Shown here one piece after another: positions 1-8,584 of a stretch of 43,127 nt of DNA. The notes under the pieces were generated by a model that worked only from the letters and a program-made list of their open reading frames with translations, had not been told where the DNA came from and searched no databases. The DNA lies in the NCBI GenBank assembly GCA_902798745.1, contig CADBXM010000013.1:1-43127 (forward strand), given 5' to 3'. Numbering within the stretch: the stretch's first letter is position 1; the number at the start of each line of letters is the position of its first letter. The DNA is from an uncultured Eubacteriales bacterium (GTDB lineage Bacteria > Bacillota > Clostridia > Peptostreptococcales > Anaerovoracaceae). Both the position numbers and the translations under genes were made by a program.

Positions 1-1
1 A

Positions 2-241
2 AAGCAGCTCGGCAAGCCTGAGAGCCTCATCACCTTCGTTACAGATCGAAAGGGACACGACCAGCGCTATGCCATCGACCCTGCGAAGATCCACAGCGAA
101 CTCGGCTGGCTGCCTGAGACAAAGTTCGAAGATGGTATACGCAAGACGATACAGTGGTATCTCGACAACGAAGATTGGTGGCAGAACATAATAAGCGGCG
201 AATACCAGCAGTACTACGAAAAAATGTACGGCAATCGCTAG
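2..241 (+). CDS. rfbB: dTDP-glucose 4,6-dehydratase, C-terminal fragment (5' cut by window edge)
   Basis: Only the last 79 codons are present; the start lies outside the window. RmlB/RfbB converts dTDP-glucose to dTDP-4-keto-6-deoxyglucose, the branch point for dTDP-rhamnose and dTDP-amino sugars. The visible tail carries the family's C-terminal signature: [20 protein letters not shown], then a helix with [20 protein letters not shown] and a Trp-Trp pair (DNEDWW), the usual end of the substrate-binding domain. It lies upstream of an aminotransferase that uses its product as precursor, so the two probably act in sequence to make a dTDP-4-amino-sugar. The active-site Tyr-x3-Lys and the NAD-binding Rossmann motif are outside the window. 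Identification rests on the C-terminal signature and the neighbour. Confidence 0.9.
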   Translation, partial: KQLGKPESLITFVTDRKGHDQRYAIDPAKIHSELGWLPETKFEDGIRKTIQWYLDNEDWWQNIISGEYQQYYEKMYGNR

Positions 242-436
242 TTGTATGATACTTATGAGACTGCGAGCAAATGACCGCCCGGATCGATACGGCTCTCGCC
301 TCGCCGCGGCTTAACGCAGCGGTACTAAGCTCTGACTTCGCTCTACGAGCTTGTCAATCGCTAAGTGCCGGCTACCGCGGAGTCGATCCTGCCGCTTATT
401 TGCTCACCGTCTGCAGATAATAACAAAGGAGTCAGA

Positions 437-1564
437 ATGATCAGTTTCAATGTGCCGCCGTATATCGGCAAAGAGCAGGACTACATAATGGAAGCCATCC
501 GCGCGCATAAAATTTGCGGAGACGGAGCTTTCACCAAAAAGTGCAACAAATGGATCGAGGACAAGACCGGTGTCAGCAAAGCTCTGCTGACAACAGCATG
601 CTCGACTGCTCTTGATATGTCTGCGATGCTTACCGAGGTAGGCTCTGGGGACGAGGTCATACTGCCTTCGTTCACCTTTGTATCGACGGCCAACTCATTT
701 GTGCTTAGAGGCGCAAAGCTGGTATTTGTCGACATAAGACCTGATACCCAGAATATAGATGAAAAGCTGATAGAAGACGCTATCACCGATAGGACAAAGG
801 TGATAGTTCCTGTCCACTACGCGGGAGTCGGCTGCGAGATGGATACCATCATGGACATCGCAAAGCGCCACGGACTGCTGGTGGTCGAGGACGCGGCTCA
901 GGGAGTCATGTCTACATATAAGGGCAGAGCGCTTGGGTCCATAGGCGACTACGGATGCTACAGCTTCCACGAGACCAAGAACTACAGCATGGGAGAAGGC
1001 GGAGCGCTGCTCATCAAGGATGAGGACAAGGTAGACCGCGCGGAAGTAATAAGAGAAAAGGGCACCGACAGAAGCAAATTCCTGAAAGGTGTCGTAGATA
1101 AATACACATGGGTAGACATGGGGTCGTCGTTCCTGCCAAGCGAAATGAACGCGGCGTATCTGCTTGCTCAGCTTGAAGAGGCAGACATGATCAACGACAA
1201 CAGGAAGGCAAGCTGGAACGCGTATTACGAAATGCTTGCTCCTCTTGCGGAGGAAGGGCGTATTGAGCTGCCGGTGATCCCTGAGGAATGCGAACACAAC
1301 GCGCATATGTTCTACATCAAAGTGAAGGACATCGAGGAGAGAAGCGCTTTGGCATCGTTCCTCAAGGAGAACGGGATACTTGCGGTATTCCATTACGTGC
1401 CACTTCACAGCTCACCTGCCGGTAAAAAGTTCGGCAGCTTCCACGGCGAAGACAGATACACGACCAACACATTTGAGCGTTTGCTGAGGCTTCCTATGTA
1501 TTACGGCCTGAAGCCTGAAGAAGTCGAGTACGTGGCAGACAAGGTAAAGGAATTCTACAAGTAG
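437..1564 (+). CDS. rffA: RffA/WecE-type dTDP-4-amino-4,6-dideoxygalactose transaminase
   Basis: PLP-dependent DegT/DnrJ/EryC1-family aminotransferase, 375 aa. It closely follows the enterobacterial WecE (RffA) sequence as I recall it: N-terminal MISFNVPPYIGKEQDYI, KICGDGAFTKKC, PSFTFVSTANSFVLRGAK, VIVPVHYAGVGCEMDTIM, VVEDAAQGVMSTYKGRALG and SFHETKNYS. The Lys in the last motif (K181) is the predicted PLP Schiff-base residue. Family reaction: glutamate-dependent amination of dTDP-4-keto-6-deoxyglucose to dTDP-4-amino-4,6-dideoxygalactose (dTDP-Fuc4N). I chose ATG 437 because AAAGGAG (425-431) sits 5 nt upstream; an in-frame GTG at 365 would add 24 residues with no such site. It is followed after 15 nt by a polymer transferase gene, which points to a cell-surface polymer. 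The partner acetyltransferase (WecD/RffC) is not in the window. Confidence 0.9.
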   Translation: MISFNVPPYIGKEQDYIMEAIRAHKICGDGAFTKKCNKWIEDKTGVSKALLTTACSTALDMSAMLTEVGSGDEVILPSFTFVSTANSFVLRGAKLVFVDIRPDTQNIDEKLIEDAITDRTKVIVPVHYAGVGCEMDTIMDIAKRHGLLVVEDAAQGVMSTYKGRALGSIGDYGCYSFHETKNYSMGEGGALLIKDEDKVDRAEVIREKGTDRSKFLKGVVDKYTWVDMGSSFLPSEMNAAYLLAQLEEADMINDNRKASWNAYYEMLAPLAEEGRIELPVIPEECEHNAHMFYIKVKDIEERSALASFLKENGILAVFHYVPLHSSPAGKKFGSFHGEDRYTTNTFERLLRLPMYYGLKPEEVEYVADKVKEFYK

Positions 1565-1579
1565 AAGAAGAGGTATCAA

Positions 1580-3232
1580 ATGGCTGCAGAGACCCCGCGC
1601 CCTCTTATAGGGATGCTTACAAGAAACATAAAAGAAGAAGGCGACAAACTGATCTTCAGCGGGCTTTGCGTTGTCAAATATTCAAAGAGCAAGGAAAAGA
1701 TCGATACTGACAGGATCAGGATCGATGTTCCCGTAAGAGAAAATGCCGCTAAGATAAGCTTCGGCTCAAGATACGGAATTCCTGCGCCAAAGGGTTACCG
1801 CCTTAACAGCTGCAGGATGGAATTCGATATAAATGAACTGAGAGACTACGACCTGCAGAACAAACTGCTCGTCGTCTACAAAGACAGGAAAGGCGAAGAA
1901 AACGCCGGAAGAGTCCTGTTCGCGGCGGCAGATATGAGGCAAGGGAAGAACCGCAACAGCGAGATCTTCATTCACGATGAGTTCTCTGTCTACTTCAGGC
2001 AGAACATCCACAACTCGACCTTCCTCACTGTAAGGGATACTAATCAGTACGACTATCCGGAAGGACAGGCGCGCATAAAGAAGGCGCATGCGAATGCCGC
2101 GAAATACAAGGACAAGGACATAGTCCTGCTCTATGAGAAGAAGTGCCAGAAGTACGAGGAAAGCGCTTCGGTGCTGTACGAGAAGCTGATCGACATGGGC
2201 TACGACAATGTTTACTTCATCGTGGACAAGTCAGTGCCGGCCGTGAAGGATCTTCCTGAAAAGTATAAGAAGTACCTCATAGACAAGGACAGCGACAAGC
2301 ATCTTGAGTACTTCTTTGCCTGCAATAAATTCATATCGACAGAGACCATAGATCACTCGCTCCAGCTGCGCATAGCGAACAAGTATGTGCAGGACAAGCT
2401 TAACAAAGACACGGGCGACATGATGTATGTCTTCCTGCAGCACGGACCGACTTACATGGTCTCGCTCAACATGGATCTGCGAAACGGCTTCCGCAAGAAG
2501 ACCGATTACAAGCTCCATAAGACAGTCGTTTCATCGCAGCTAGAGGCTCAGCACTTTATCGAGCTGGGCGGTATGACCGAGGACGACCTGTATATAACCG
2601 GCATGGCGAAGTTCGATAGGGCGTTCAGAAACGAGGGCGCCGATAGAGTCGTTATAATGCCTACCTGGCGCAGATGGGAGCTGAATCAGGCCAGAGACGA
2701 CCTGACGCAGACCAATTACTACAAAATGATGAAGCTCATGTATGACTCAGTCCCTGAAGAGCTCAAGGACAAAGTCATAATCCTGCCTCATCCGCTGATG
2801 GCTGAGCGCTTTGAAGATATATCGAAGAAGAGCGAAGGCAGTGATGCCGAGTTGTGCAGCCGCATACTCGTGACCGACAACTACGACAATGTGATGAGGG
2901 ACTGCGAGGTGCTGATCACCGACTATTCATCGATATCCTATGACGCGTACTACCGCGGCGCGAAAGTGGTGTTCTACTGGGCTGAGAAGGACGAATGCAT
3001 GACTCACTATGGTGAGGGAACGAAGCTGATGCTCAACCTTGATAACGTGTTCGGGCCGGTCGCGATGAACGGAGAAGAGATCACTGCCGCTGTTCGGGAG
3101 ACTTACGGAAAAGAGCAGAGACAGGACTACCTCGACAGATACAGAAAGATCATCGAGTTCCACGACGGCAAGAACACCGAGAGGATAATAGAGCACCTGA
3201 TAAGGGACGGAGTAATAGAGAGAAGGGGCTGA
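1580..3232 (+). CDS. CDP-glycerol glycerophosphotransferase family protein (TagB/TagF-like)
   Basis: 550 aa. The C-terminal half (about 180-540) matches the CDP-glycerol:poly(glycerophosphate) glycerophosphotransferase family (Glyphos_transf): QHGP with the conserved His-Gly at 288-289, TGMAKFD at 340-346, PTWRR from 361, PHP at 403-405, and TDYSSISYDAYYRGAKVVFY from 447. These His residues and the DYSS segment form the active site in TagF-type enzymes. The N-terminal 170 residues look like a beta-rich accessory domain of the kind often found ahead of this catalytic domain. Family role: transfer of glycerol phosphate or another polyol phosphate from a CDP donor to a lipid-linked chain at the inner membrane face. 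The acceptor and polyol cannot be read from sequence. The gene is 15 nt downstream of the aminotransferase, with a purine-rich SD around 1563-1574. Confidence 0.85.
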   Translation: MAAETPRPLIGMLTRNIKEEGDKLIFSGLCVVKYSKSKEKIDTDRIRIDVPVRENAAKISFGSRYGIPAPKGYRLNSCRMEFDINELRDYDLQNKLLVVYKDRKGEENAGRVLFAAADMRQGKNRNSEIFIHDEFSVYFRQNIHNSTFLTVRDTNQYDYPEGQARIKKAHANAAKYKDKDIVLLYEKKCQKYEESASVLYEKLIDMGYDNVYFIVDKSVPAVKDLPEKYKKYLIDKDSDKHLEYFFACNKFISTETIDHSLQLRIANKYVQDKLNKDTGDMMYVFLQHGPTYMVSLNMDLRNGFRKKTDYKLHKTVVSSQLEAQHFIELGGMTEDDLYITGMAKFDRAFRNEGADRVVIMPTWRRWELNQARDDLTQTNYYKMMKLMYDSVPEELKDKVIILPHPLMAERFEDISKKSEGSDAELCSRILVTDNYDNVMRDCEVLITDYSSISYDAYYRGAKVVFYWAEKDECMTHYGEGTKLMLNLDNVFGPVAMNGEEITAAVRETYGKEQRQDYLDRYRKIIEFHDGKNTERIIEHLIRDGVIERRG

Positions 3233-3233
3233 C

Positions 3234-4331
3234 ACGAAAACGAACATACTGAAAAAAGCAATACTGATAATACTCGCGGCGGCACTGATGATGCCGATAC
3301 AGGCTTTTGCTGTAACCGATCAGGTTATCGAAAGTCCTAAATTAAAGGTGGCGGCGAAAGGGATCAGTTTCAACGAGTCCGCATACAGGACGCTCTCGAA
3401 CAGATCGATAAAAGGGAAAAAGATCAAGAATTTCAATCTCAGAAAGCTGATCAAAGAGAAAAGCAGCGGCTATTCGGTAGTCCAGGGTGGATGCACCGAT
3501 GGGAAGTACGCGTACTATCTCATGGTTTCACCGACGACTCAGAAGGGCAGAGTCCTCAAGGTGAGGATCAAGAACAACAAGGTCATCAAGAGATCGAAAG
3601 TGCTCAACGTACACCACGGCAACGGAATGGCATACGACAGCAAGCGCAAAAAACTTGTGGTCATCGCCCGTGAGAAAAGGAAGCAGGAGATCACCCTGAT
3701 CGATGCCAAAACACTCAGGATAACAAGGCAGCAGAATGTAAAATACAACAACTACGATTCTGCCGGAAAGAAGTCTTTGAGCAAACTGCATCAGAAGCAG
3801 GGCCTGGCAGCCATAGCATATGTAAAGAAGTATGACTGCTACATAGCACTCGAGAGGAAATACCACCACCTCCTGATATTCGATCCGGACAGTTTCGAAG
3901 CGATAGGGATGGTGAAGACCAATATCACGGGTGACTATCCGGGGACTTTTCAGGCGATGGATGCAGACGCGAAATACGTGTACCTTCTTTTGAGCTATTA
4001 TAATGAAAGAGGAAAGGTGCAGCCATACAACCTCATACTGGCGCTTGACTGGAACAGCGAGAAGCTGCTGCCCGTTGTGAACCAAGACGAAATCACCGGT
4101 CCAAACTATGTTGAAGAAGCTTGGTACTGCAAAAATGACGAAAGCGGAAGGCCTGATGCCGCAATAAGGATCAGAACGAAGCATGAGGCCGAGAACATAT
4201 ATCACACGACAGACAAGAAGGGTAGAGAACACTTTTATCTGTCTGAATACTACAGCCACTATGTGTACAGCAAAAAAGGCTATTGGGTTTTAAAAAGAGA
4301 TGATCGAGTCTATGATCTGGGAATAATATAA
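3234..4331 (+). CDS. Secreted beta-propeller-like protein, possible non-standard ACG start
   Basis: Function unknown. The first ATG (3288) leaves only MMPIQAFA of a signal peptide. Reading the same frame upstream gives TKTNILKKAILIILAAAL before that ATG, making a full signal peptide if the ACG at 3234 is the start; AGAAGGGG (3221-3228) sits 5 nt before it. CTG 3249 is a second non-ATG candidate. The mature part (about 340 residues) has repeated strand blocks such as HHGNGMAYDSKRKKLVVIAR, LIFDPDSFEAIGMV and NLILALDWNSEKLLPVV, typical of a beta-propeller. The HxNGMAYD block resembles GHPNG(F/I) blocks in the two larger surface proteins at 8.6-10.1 kb and 11.1-12.4 kb, so all three look related. 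It lies one base after the transferase and one base before the TagO/WecA-like gene, so it is co-transcribed with wall-polymer genes. Confidence 0.7.
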   Translation, partial: TKTNILKKAILIILAAALMMPIQAFAVTDQVIESPKLKVAAKGISFNESAYRTLSNRSIKGKKIKNFNLRKLIKEKSSGYSVVQGGCTDGKYAYYLMVSPTTQKGRVLKVRIKNNKVIKRSKVLNVHHGNGMAYDSKRKKLVVIAREKRKQEITLIDAKTLRITRQQNVKYNNYDSAGKKSLSKLHQKQGLAAIAYVKKYDCYIALERKYHHLLIFDPDSFEAIGMVKTNITGDYPGTFQAMDADAKYVYLLLSYYNERGKVQPYNLILALDWNSEKLLPVVNQDEITGPNYVEEAWYCKNDESGRPDAAIRIRTKHEAENIYHTTDKKGREHFYLSEYYSHYVYSKKGYWVLKRDDRVYDLGII

Positions 4332-4332
4332 A

Positions 4333-5613
4333 ATGCCTGTAATCAATTACTACTTAAGCAAAATACTGAGTGCTTTTCTGGTGAGCGTCGGAGTCGCATT
4401 CCTTACCAGCCCGCTTAGCATACAAATCGCAAATAGGTTTGGCATCATAGACAAGCCAAAGGATTCCAGAAGAGTCCACAAAAAGCCGATCCCGAGATTT
4501 GGCGGAATGGCCATATTCCTCGGCTCCATGGCAGCGATGACGATACCGGCAGGCATGAACGAAAAGATAAAGATCGCCATGCTTGGCGGCGCGTTGATGT
4601 ACCTTGTTGGTATCATTGACGATATCGTAGACATAAGGCCAGTGACAAAGTTCATCGGACAGTGGCTGATAGCGACCATCGTATTTGCGATGGGAATCAG
4701 GATCAGCTTTATAGGCAATTACTTCGGATCTCACTCAACTGACGCTCATGCCAATGTAATACTCAGTATCGGTGTCAGCTATATCATAACGGTCATCTGG
4801 ATAGTAGGCATAACCAACGCGGTAAATCTTATGGACGGCCTCGATGGCCTCGCCGCCGGTTCGGTGGCGATAATGGCCCTGTCTCTGGCTTATGTTGCGT
4901 ACATACACGGGGCAAGGCTTGGTTCAATGCCTGTATGCATCGCGCTTGTCGCGGTCGCCGGAGGATGTCTGGGATTCCTGCCTTTCAATTTTTCGCCTGC
5001 AAAGACGTTTATGGGCGACGGAGGAGCCCTTTATCTCGGCTACATGATAGCGGTGCTTTCCGTCATATCTCCACTCAAACAGGCAACGGTAGTCGGAGCT
5101 CTCATACCTATGCTGACCCTTGCCGTACCTATTTTCGATACAGCGCTGGCCATGCTGAGGCGCGCCCTCAAACATCAGTCTATAATGTCCGCTGACAAGG
5201 GGCACCTCCATCATCATTTGATGGCTGCCGGCTTCGGCCAGAGGCGCTCGGTACTTATTATATATGGCATCGTCGGAATAATGGGCGAGGTGGCGGTGCT
5301 AATGAGCCGCGAGCTATACAAGGATGCGACGTTGCTGCTCTTCATCGCTCTTTTATATCTTGGCATCATCATCGTTCCAAAGAGACCAAAGAAAGGCCTC
5401 AAGATGATAATCACACAGGATATGTCCGAAATAGAGAAAGAGGCGTTCATTCAATATCTGAATTCCGAACGGGAAAGAAGAAAATCGATGCACGAAGCTG
5501 CGATCGAGCAACTGGACAAAGAGGAAGAACAAAAGGCAGAGAATCCGGAAAATCAAAAAGAAGAAGACGAAGAGAAAACCGGAGACAAAGAGACAGAGAC
5601 AGATCAGAAATAA
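4333..5613 (+). CDS. Undecaprenyl-phosphate sugar-1-phosphate transferase, TagO/WecA family
   Basis: Polytopic membrane enzyme, 426 aa, of the MraY/WecA/TagO family. These enzymes transfer an N-acetylhexosamine-1-phosphate from a UDP-sugar to undecaprenyl phosphate and so start wall teichoic acid or other lipid-linked polymers. Visible motifs: DKPKDSRRVHKKPIPRFGG (40-58), the Asp pair IIDDIVD (D96, D97), NLMDGLDGLAAG (165-176), FMGDGG (226-231) and HLHHHL (291-296), the usual Mg and nucleotide-sugar binding elements. About ten hydrophobic segments precede residue 360. The last 65 residues are a highly charged Glu/Lys-rich cytoplasmic tail that is not needed for the family fold. The start ATG follows the previous stop by one base (TAAAATG), indicating translational coupling. 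MraY is less likely because of the HLHHHL form and the neighbours. Confidence 0.88.
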   Translation: MPVINYYLSKILSAFLVSVGVAFLTSPLSIQIANRFGIIDKPKDSRRVHKKPIPRFGGMAIFLGSMAAMTIPAGMNEKIKIAMLGGALMYLVGIIDDIVDIRPVTKFIGQWLIATIVFAMGIRISFIGNYFGSHSTDAHANVILSIGVSYIITVIWIVGITNAVNLMDGLDGLAAGSVAIMALSLAYVAYIHGARLGSMPVCIALVAVAGGCLGFLPFNFSPAKTFMGDGGALYLGYMIAVLSVISPLKQATVVGALIPMLTLAVPIFDTALAMLRRALKHQSIMSADKGHLHHHLMAAGFGQRRSVLIIYGIVGIMGEVAVLMSRELYKDATLLLFIALLYLGIIIVPKRPKKGLKMIITQDMSEIEKEAFIQYLNSERERRKSMHEAAIEQLDKEEEQKAENPENQKEEDEEKTGDKETETDQK

Positions 5614-5617
5614 TTAA

Positions 5618-6082
5618 ATGAAATTACCGATAATAGCGGGAAAGAACCGCGAAGAGATAATAGAAATAGTGGCATATCTGGTATTCGGCGTCCTTACGAC
5701 GGTTGTAAACATCGTCGTATATTGGCTGGCTGCGCACCCGCTTGGAATAAAAACAGTTCCGAGTTCGGTGATCGCGTGGATCGCTGCCGTTGCCTTTGCA
5801 TATGTCACCAACAGGATATGGGTCTTTCACAGCGAAACGACCGAGACGGCCGGAGTTATCAAAGAGGTCGTTTCTTTCTTTTCGTGCAGACTGGCTACCG
5901 GAGTGATCGATTGGGTATTCATGTATGTTACGGTAGACCTGCTGCATTATAACGATGTGATCATGAAGATCATCGCAAATGTGATAGTCATCATTTTGAA
6001 TTACATAGCATCAAAATTATGGATCTTCAGAAAACCGGAAAAAAACGAAAACAACGAAAACACGGATCAAATAAAAGGGTAA
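5618..6082 (+). CDS. GtrA-like family membrane protein
   Basis: 154 aa with four predicted transmembrane segments and the GtrA family pattern: VAYLVFGVLTTVVNIVVYW near the N-terminus, FAYVTNRIWVFHS in the middle, and IIANVIVIILNYIASKLWIF at the end. GtrA-like proteins are proposed to translocate lipid-linked sugars such as undecaprenyl-phosphate-glucose or to act in surface-polysaccharide decoration; the substrate is not predictable here. The gene begins 4 nt after the TagO/WecA-like gene. Its last 64 nt overlap the start of the LCP gene in another frame, so the two are tightly coupled. Confidence 0.85.
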   Translation: MKLPIIAGKNREEIIEIVAYLVFGVLTTVVNIVVYWLAAHPLGIKTVPSSVIAWIAAVAFAYVTNRIWVFHSETTETAGVIKEVVSFFSCRLATGVIDWVFMYVTVDLLHYNDVIMKIIANVIVIILNYIASKLWIFRKPEKNENNENTDQIKG

Positions 6083-7320
6083 GCGGTAAGAAGCGTTTCT
6101 TCCCCCGCAAACCGTCATACAGGATCGCGCTGATGGTGATGGCTCTGCTCGTCATTGCCCTTTACGCGATGCTTATTCTTGCGGATGTGCTGCCACCCGA
6201 CCTTACAGTGATCGTTGCGTTAGCAGTACTGGGGCTTTTGATTCTTATCAATTGCATGTTTGCCAGCCGGTACAAGTGGAAAAGGATAGTCGGGATCGTA
6301 CTATCCCTTGTTTTTGTTGTCATGATGGGCTTTGTCACTAATTTTATGTGGGACACATACAGCATGATGGCCAAGATGAGCAAAAGCTCAATGTCGGCTG
6401 TCGGACCTATCGCAAAGAGCGTGGATGTTACGGAGGAACCTTTCAATATTTATCTGACCGGTATCGATCAGTGGGAAGAAGAAAAAGGCTTGGATCTGGA
6501 GAGAAGTGATGTAAATATGATCCTGACCGTTAACCCCGTTACAAAGAAGGTTCTGCTGACATCCATACCGCGTGACACGTATGTAAAGCTGCACACGGCT
6601 CAAAAGATGGATAAGCTTACTCATACAGGGGTATATGGTGTAGATGAGACCCTGAACACAGTTGAAGATTGGCTGGGCATAGATTTGAATTATTACGTAA
6701 AAATGAATTTTACGGCAGCCCAGAAGATCATCAATGCTATCGACGGTATAGCCGTTTATTCGCCGGTCGCTTTCGACAGCAGTCTTAAGCCTTACAGATA
6801 CAAAAAAGGCTGGAATGCCCTCGGCGGAAAAGAGGCGCTCTACTTTGCAAGAGAGAGAAAAGCGTTTGAGGGCCAGGATTCCATAAGGGTAGAGAATCAG
6901 CAGCGTGTACTGAAGGCAATCATAAAGAAGATGACCAGGAGAGATGTTCTTCTGACTAAATACGGAAAAATTATGAGCGTCGCAGGCGATAATATTTCCA
7001 CGAACATGCCCGCGTCCGATATGACCGACCTTGCGAAGATGCAGCTGACCGATCTTAGCGAGTGGGATATCCAGACTCAGAAGGTGACAGGTACGTATGA
7101 CATGGATTATGTCGCTTCCCTGACGCAGGCTCATAAGTTCTCGGTATATAAGGCTGACTATAAATCAGTCAGGAAGTGCCTGACCGCAATAAATGATGTG
7201 ATGGAACCATCGCGTTCCGTTATCGCAAATGCCGAAAGAAACAAAAGCAGGAGCTTTGTGGTCAATGTGGTAAGAAGCGCCATTGAACGGGTCAAGGGCG
7301 GCGCGGACAAAGACGAGTGA
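6019..7320 (+). CDS. LytR-CpsA-Psr (LCP) family wall-polymer ligase
   Basis: 433 aa. A short, very basic cytoplasmic N-terminus (about residues 1-34) is followed by three hydrophobic segments (about 35-55, 62-82, 90-110) and an extracellular LCP domain (about 140-305). Diagnostic LCP motifs are visible: IYLTGID, the RSDVNM block (162-167), TSIPRDTYV with R185-D186, and the Arg-containing YFARERKAF plus QQRVLKAI block late in the domain. LCP enzymes move lipid-linked glycopolymers, such as teichoic acid or capsule, onto peptidoglycan. The LCP gene fits the end of the pathway begun by the upstream transferases. ATG 6019 is the only plausible start; no clear SD is seen and the start lies 64 nt inside the GtrA-like gene. 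Confidence 0.9.
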   Translation: MDLQKTGKKRKQRKHGSNKRVSGKKRFFPRKPSYRIALMVMALLVIALYAMLILADVLPPDLTVIVALAVLGLLILINCMFASRYKWKRIVGIVLSLVFVVMMGFVTNFMWDTYSMMAKMSKSSMSAVGPIAKSVDVTEEPFNIYLTGIDQWEEEKGLDLERSDVNMILTVNPVTKKVLLTSIPRDTYVKLHTAQKMDKLTHTGVYGVDETLNTVEDWLGIDLNYYVKMNFTAAQKIINAIDGIAVYSPVAFDSSLKPYRYKKGWNALGGKEALYFARERKAFEGQDSIRVENQQRVLKAIIKKMTRRDVLLTKYGKIMSVAGDNISTNMPASDMTDLAKMQLTDLSEWDIQTQKVTGTYDMDYVASLTQAHKFSVYKADYKSVRKCLTAINDVMEPSRSVIANAERNKSRSFVVNVVRSAIERVKGGADKDE

Positions 7321-8471
7321 TGAAGCAAAGGATATACAAATACGACAACGTAAAAGCGCTCCTCATATTCCTTGTAGTTCTCGGGCACATGACGACTGAC
7401 TATGTGTCCGATTCGCATATTATAAGATGGACTACGCTGTGGATATACGCTTTTCATATGCCTTGCTTTATTTTTATCTCGGGGCTCGTGCACAAGCGCT
7501 ACATAACAGAGGAAAGAGCGTCGCTCGGGATCAAAGGCGAGACACGCTTCAGGTTGGACAAAGCCCTTGGCTTCTTCCTCTGCGGATATGCTCTGAAAGT
7601 GTTCCTGCAGCTTACCAGGACTCTTATGGGACAGAACCCTCTATGGCACTGGATAGAGGAACCGGGCATCCCGTGGTATCTGTTCGTTATGGCGGAGTAT
7701 GAGATCCTTTTCTTCCTGATGAGGCGTCTCGACGGCAAGGTCAAGCCTGCCTATATGATAGGCGGCGCATTTGCTCTAAGCGCGGTGATCGGTTATTTCC
7801 CGATAATCGGAGACGCGTTTTGTCTCTCGAGGATGATCAACTTCCTTCCGATCTACATGATCGGTTACTACATCGATATGAAGCAGTTCCCGGCTTTTAT
7901 CGATCAGAAGAAGTACAAGATATACGGATGGATCATAATAGTTGTAACGCTGCTGATGGCGCGCTTCGCTCCTTGGGGAGCGTACAGCCTGAGGAAGTGG
8001 TTCACGGGCAGGCGCTCATACGAGTTCCTTTCAGACTTCTTCGGAAGCACAGCTATCACCTGGGGCTGGGCACTCAGACTGGCAATATGGGCATTCGCGA
8101 TCATTCTTTCATTCGCTATCATCGCAGTGGTGCCTGACAAAGATCTCGGCTATGCTACAAAGGTGGGTGAAAGGACCCTGAATGTATACTTCTGGCACAG
8201 ACCTCTATGCTATCTCTTCCGCAACTGGGCGGTGCTTCCAAAACTGTGCGTGCTCTTCGGTGGCACATACAACGCCGCGGTAGCCGGTCAAGTGAAGGGA
8301 CACGCGTTTGGCGGAAGCGAATGGTCGATGATAGCAGCCTACGCTGTATACATACTGATCGCCGTTCTGATGACCGCGTTTTTCGCGCTTAAGGTGTTCG
8401 AGCATCCGTGCAGCGACCTCATGAAACTCGCTGGCAAAATTGCAGCGTCAGGCCGCAAAAAGACATCATAA
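7320..8471 (+). CDS. Membrane acyltransferase, acyltransferase-3 family (sugar O-acetylase type)
   Basis: 383 aa, about ten hydrophobic segments. The N-terminus KYDNVKALLIFLVVLGHMTT carries the family-typical early His after a first membrane segment, followed by FHMPCFIFISGLVHKR. This is the pattern of inner-membrane O-acyltransferases that acetylate surface sugars; the opening resembles the fucose-4-O-acetylase-like group (COG3594 as I recall it). The likely role is O-acetylation of the wall polymer made by the upstream genes. ATG 7320 overlaps the LCP stop in TGATG; a GTG immediately upstream (7317) would add one residue. The C-terminus ends in a basic cytoplasmic tail (KIAASGRKKTS). Confidence 0.82.
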   Translation: MKQRIYKYDNVKALLIFLVVLGHMTTDYVSDSHIIRWTTLWIYAFHMPCFIFISGLVHKRYITEERASLGIKGETRFRLDKALGFFLCGYALKVFLQLTRTLMGQNPLWHWIEEPGIPWYLFVMAEYEILFFLMRRLDGKVKPAYMIGGAFALSAVIGYFPIIGDAFCLSRMINFLPIYMIGYYIDMKQFPAFIDQKKYKIYGWIIIVVTLLMARFAPWGAYSLRKWFTGRRSYEFLSDFFGSTAITWGWALRLAIWAFAIILSFAIIAVVPDKDLGYATKVGERTLNVYFWHRPLCYLFRNWAVLPKLCVLFGGTYNAAVAGQVKGHAFGGSEWSMIAAYAVYILIAVLMTAFFALKVFEHPCSDLMKLAGKIAASGRKKTS

Positions 8472-8476
8472 ATCTA

Positions 8477-8504
8477 TTGAATTTGAGTGGAATTAATATA
8501 CAAT
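8477..8504 (+). promoter_or_regulatory. Predicted sigma-A-type promoter for the 8585 surface-protein gene
   Basis: TTGAAT (8477-8482), 16-nt spacer, TACAAT (8499-8504). It lies just after the stop of the acyltransferase gene and about 80 nt before the next start, so the surface-protein gene can be transcribed independently of the polymer operon. The leader (8511-8584) ends in AGGAGA upstream of ATG 8585. Prediction from hexamer match and position only. Confidence 0.6.
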
Positions 8505-8584
8505 AAATGAGCACGTTCGCCGTGTGAATAGAGAACAAGGTAACCGGCCCGCAAGGACTGGTTTTCAATTTCAGGAGAAATCGA

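Noticed and set aside
365-436. GTG-started extension of the RffA-like gene
   Set aside because: No SD before GTG 365, while AAAGGAG precedes ATG 437, and WecE proteins start at that Met.
695-1408. Long minus-strand frame inside the RffA-like gene
   Set aside because: Antisense shadow of a strongly conserved gene; no family match or SD. The same applies to other long antisense frames in purF, purL, the propeller genes and the CPBP gene.
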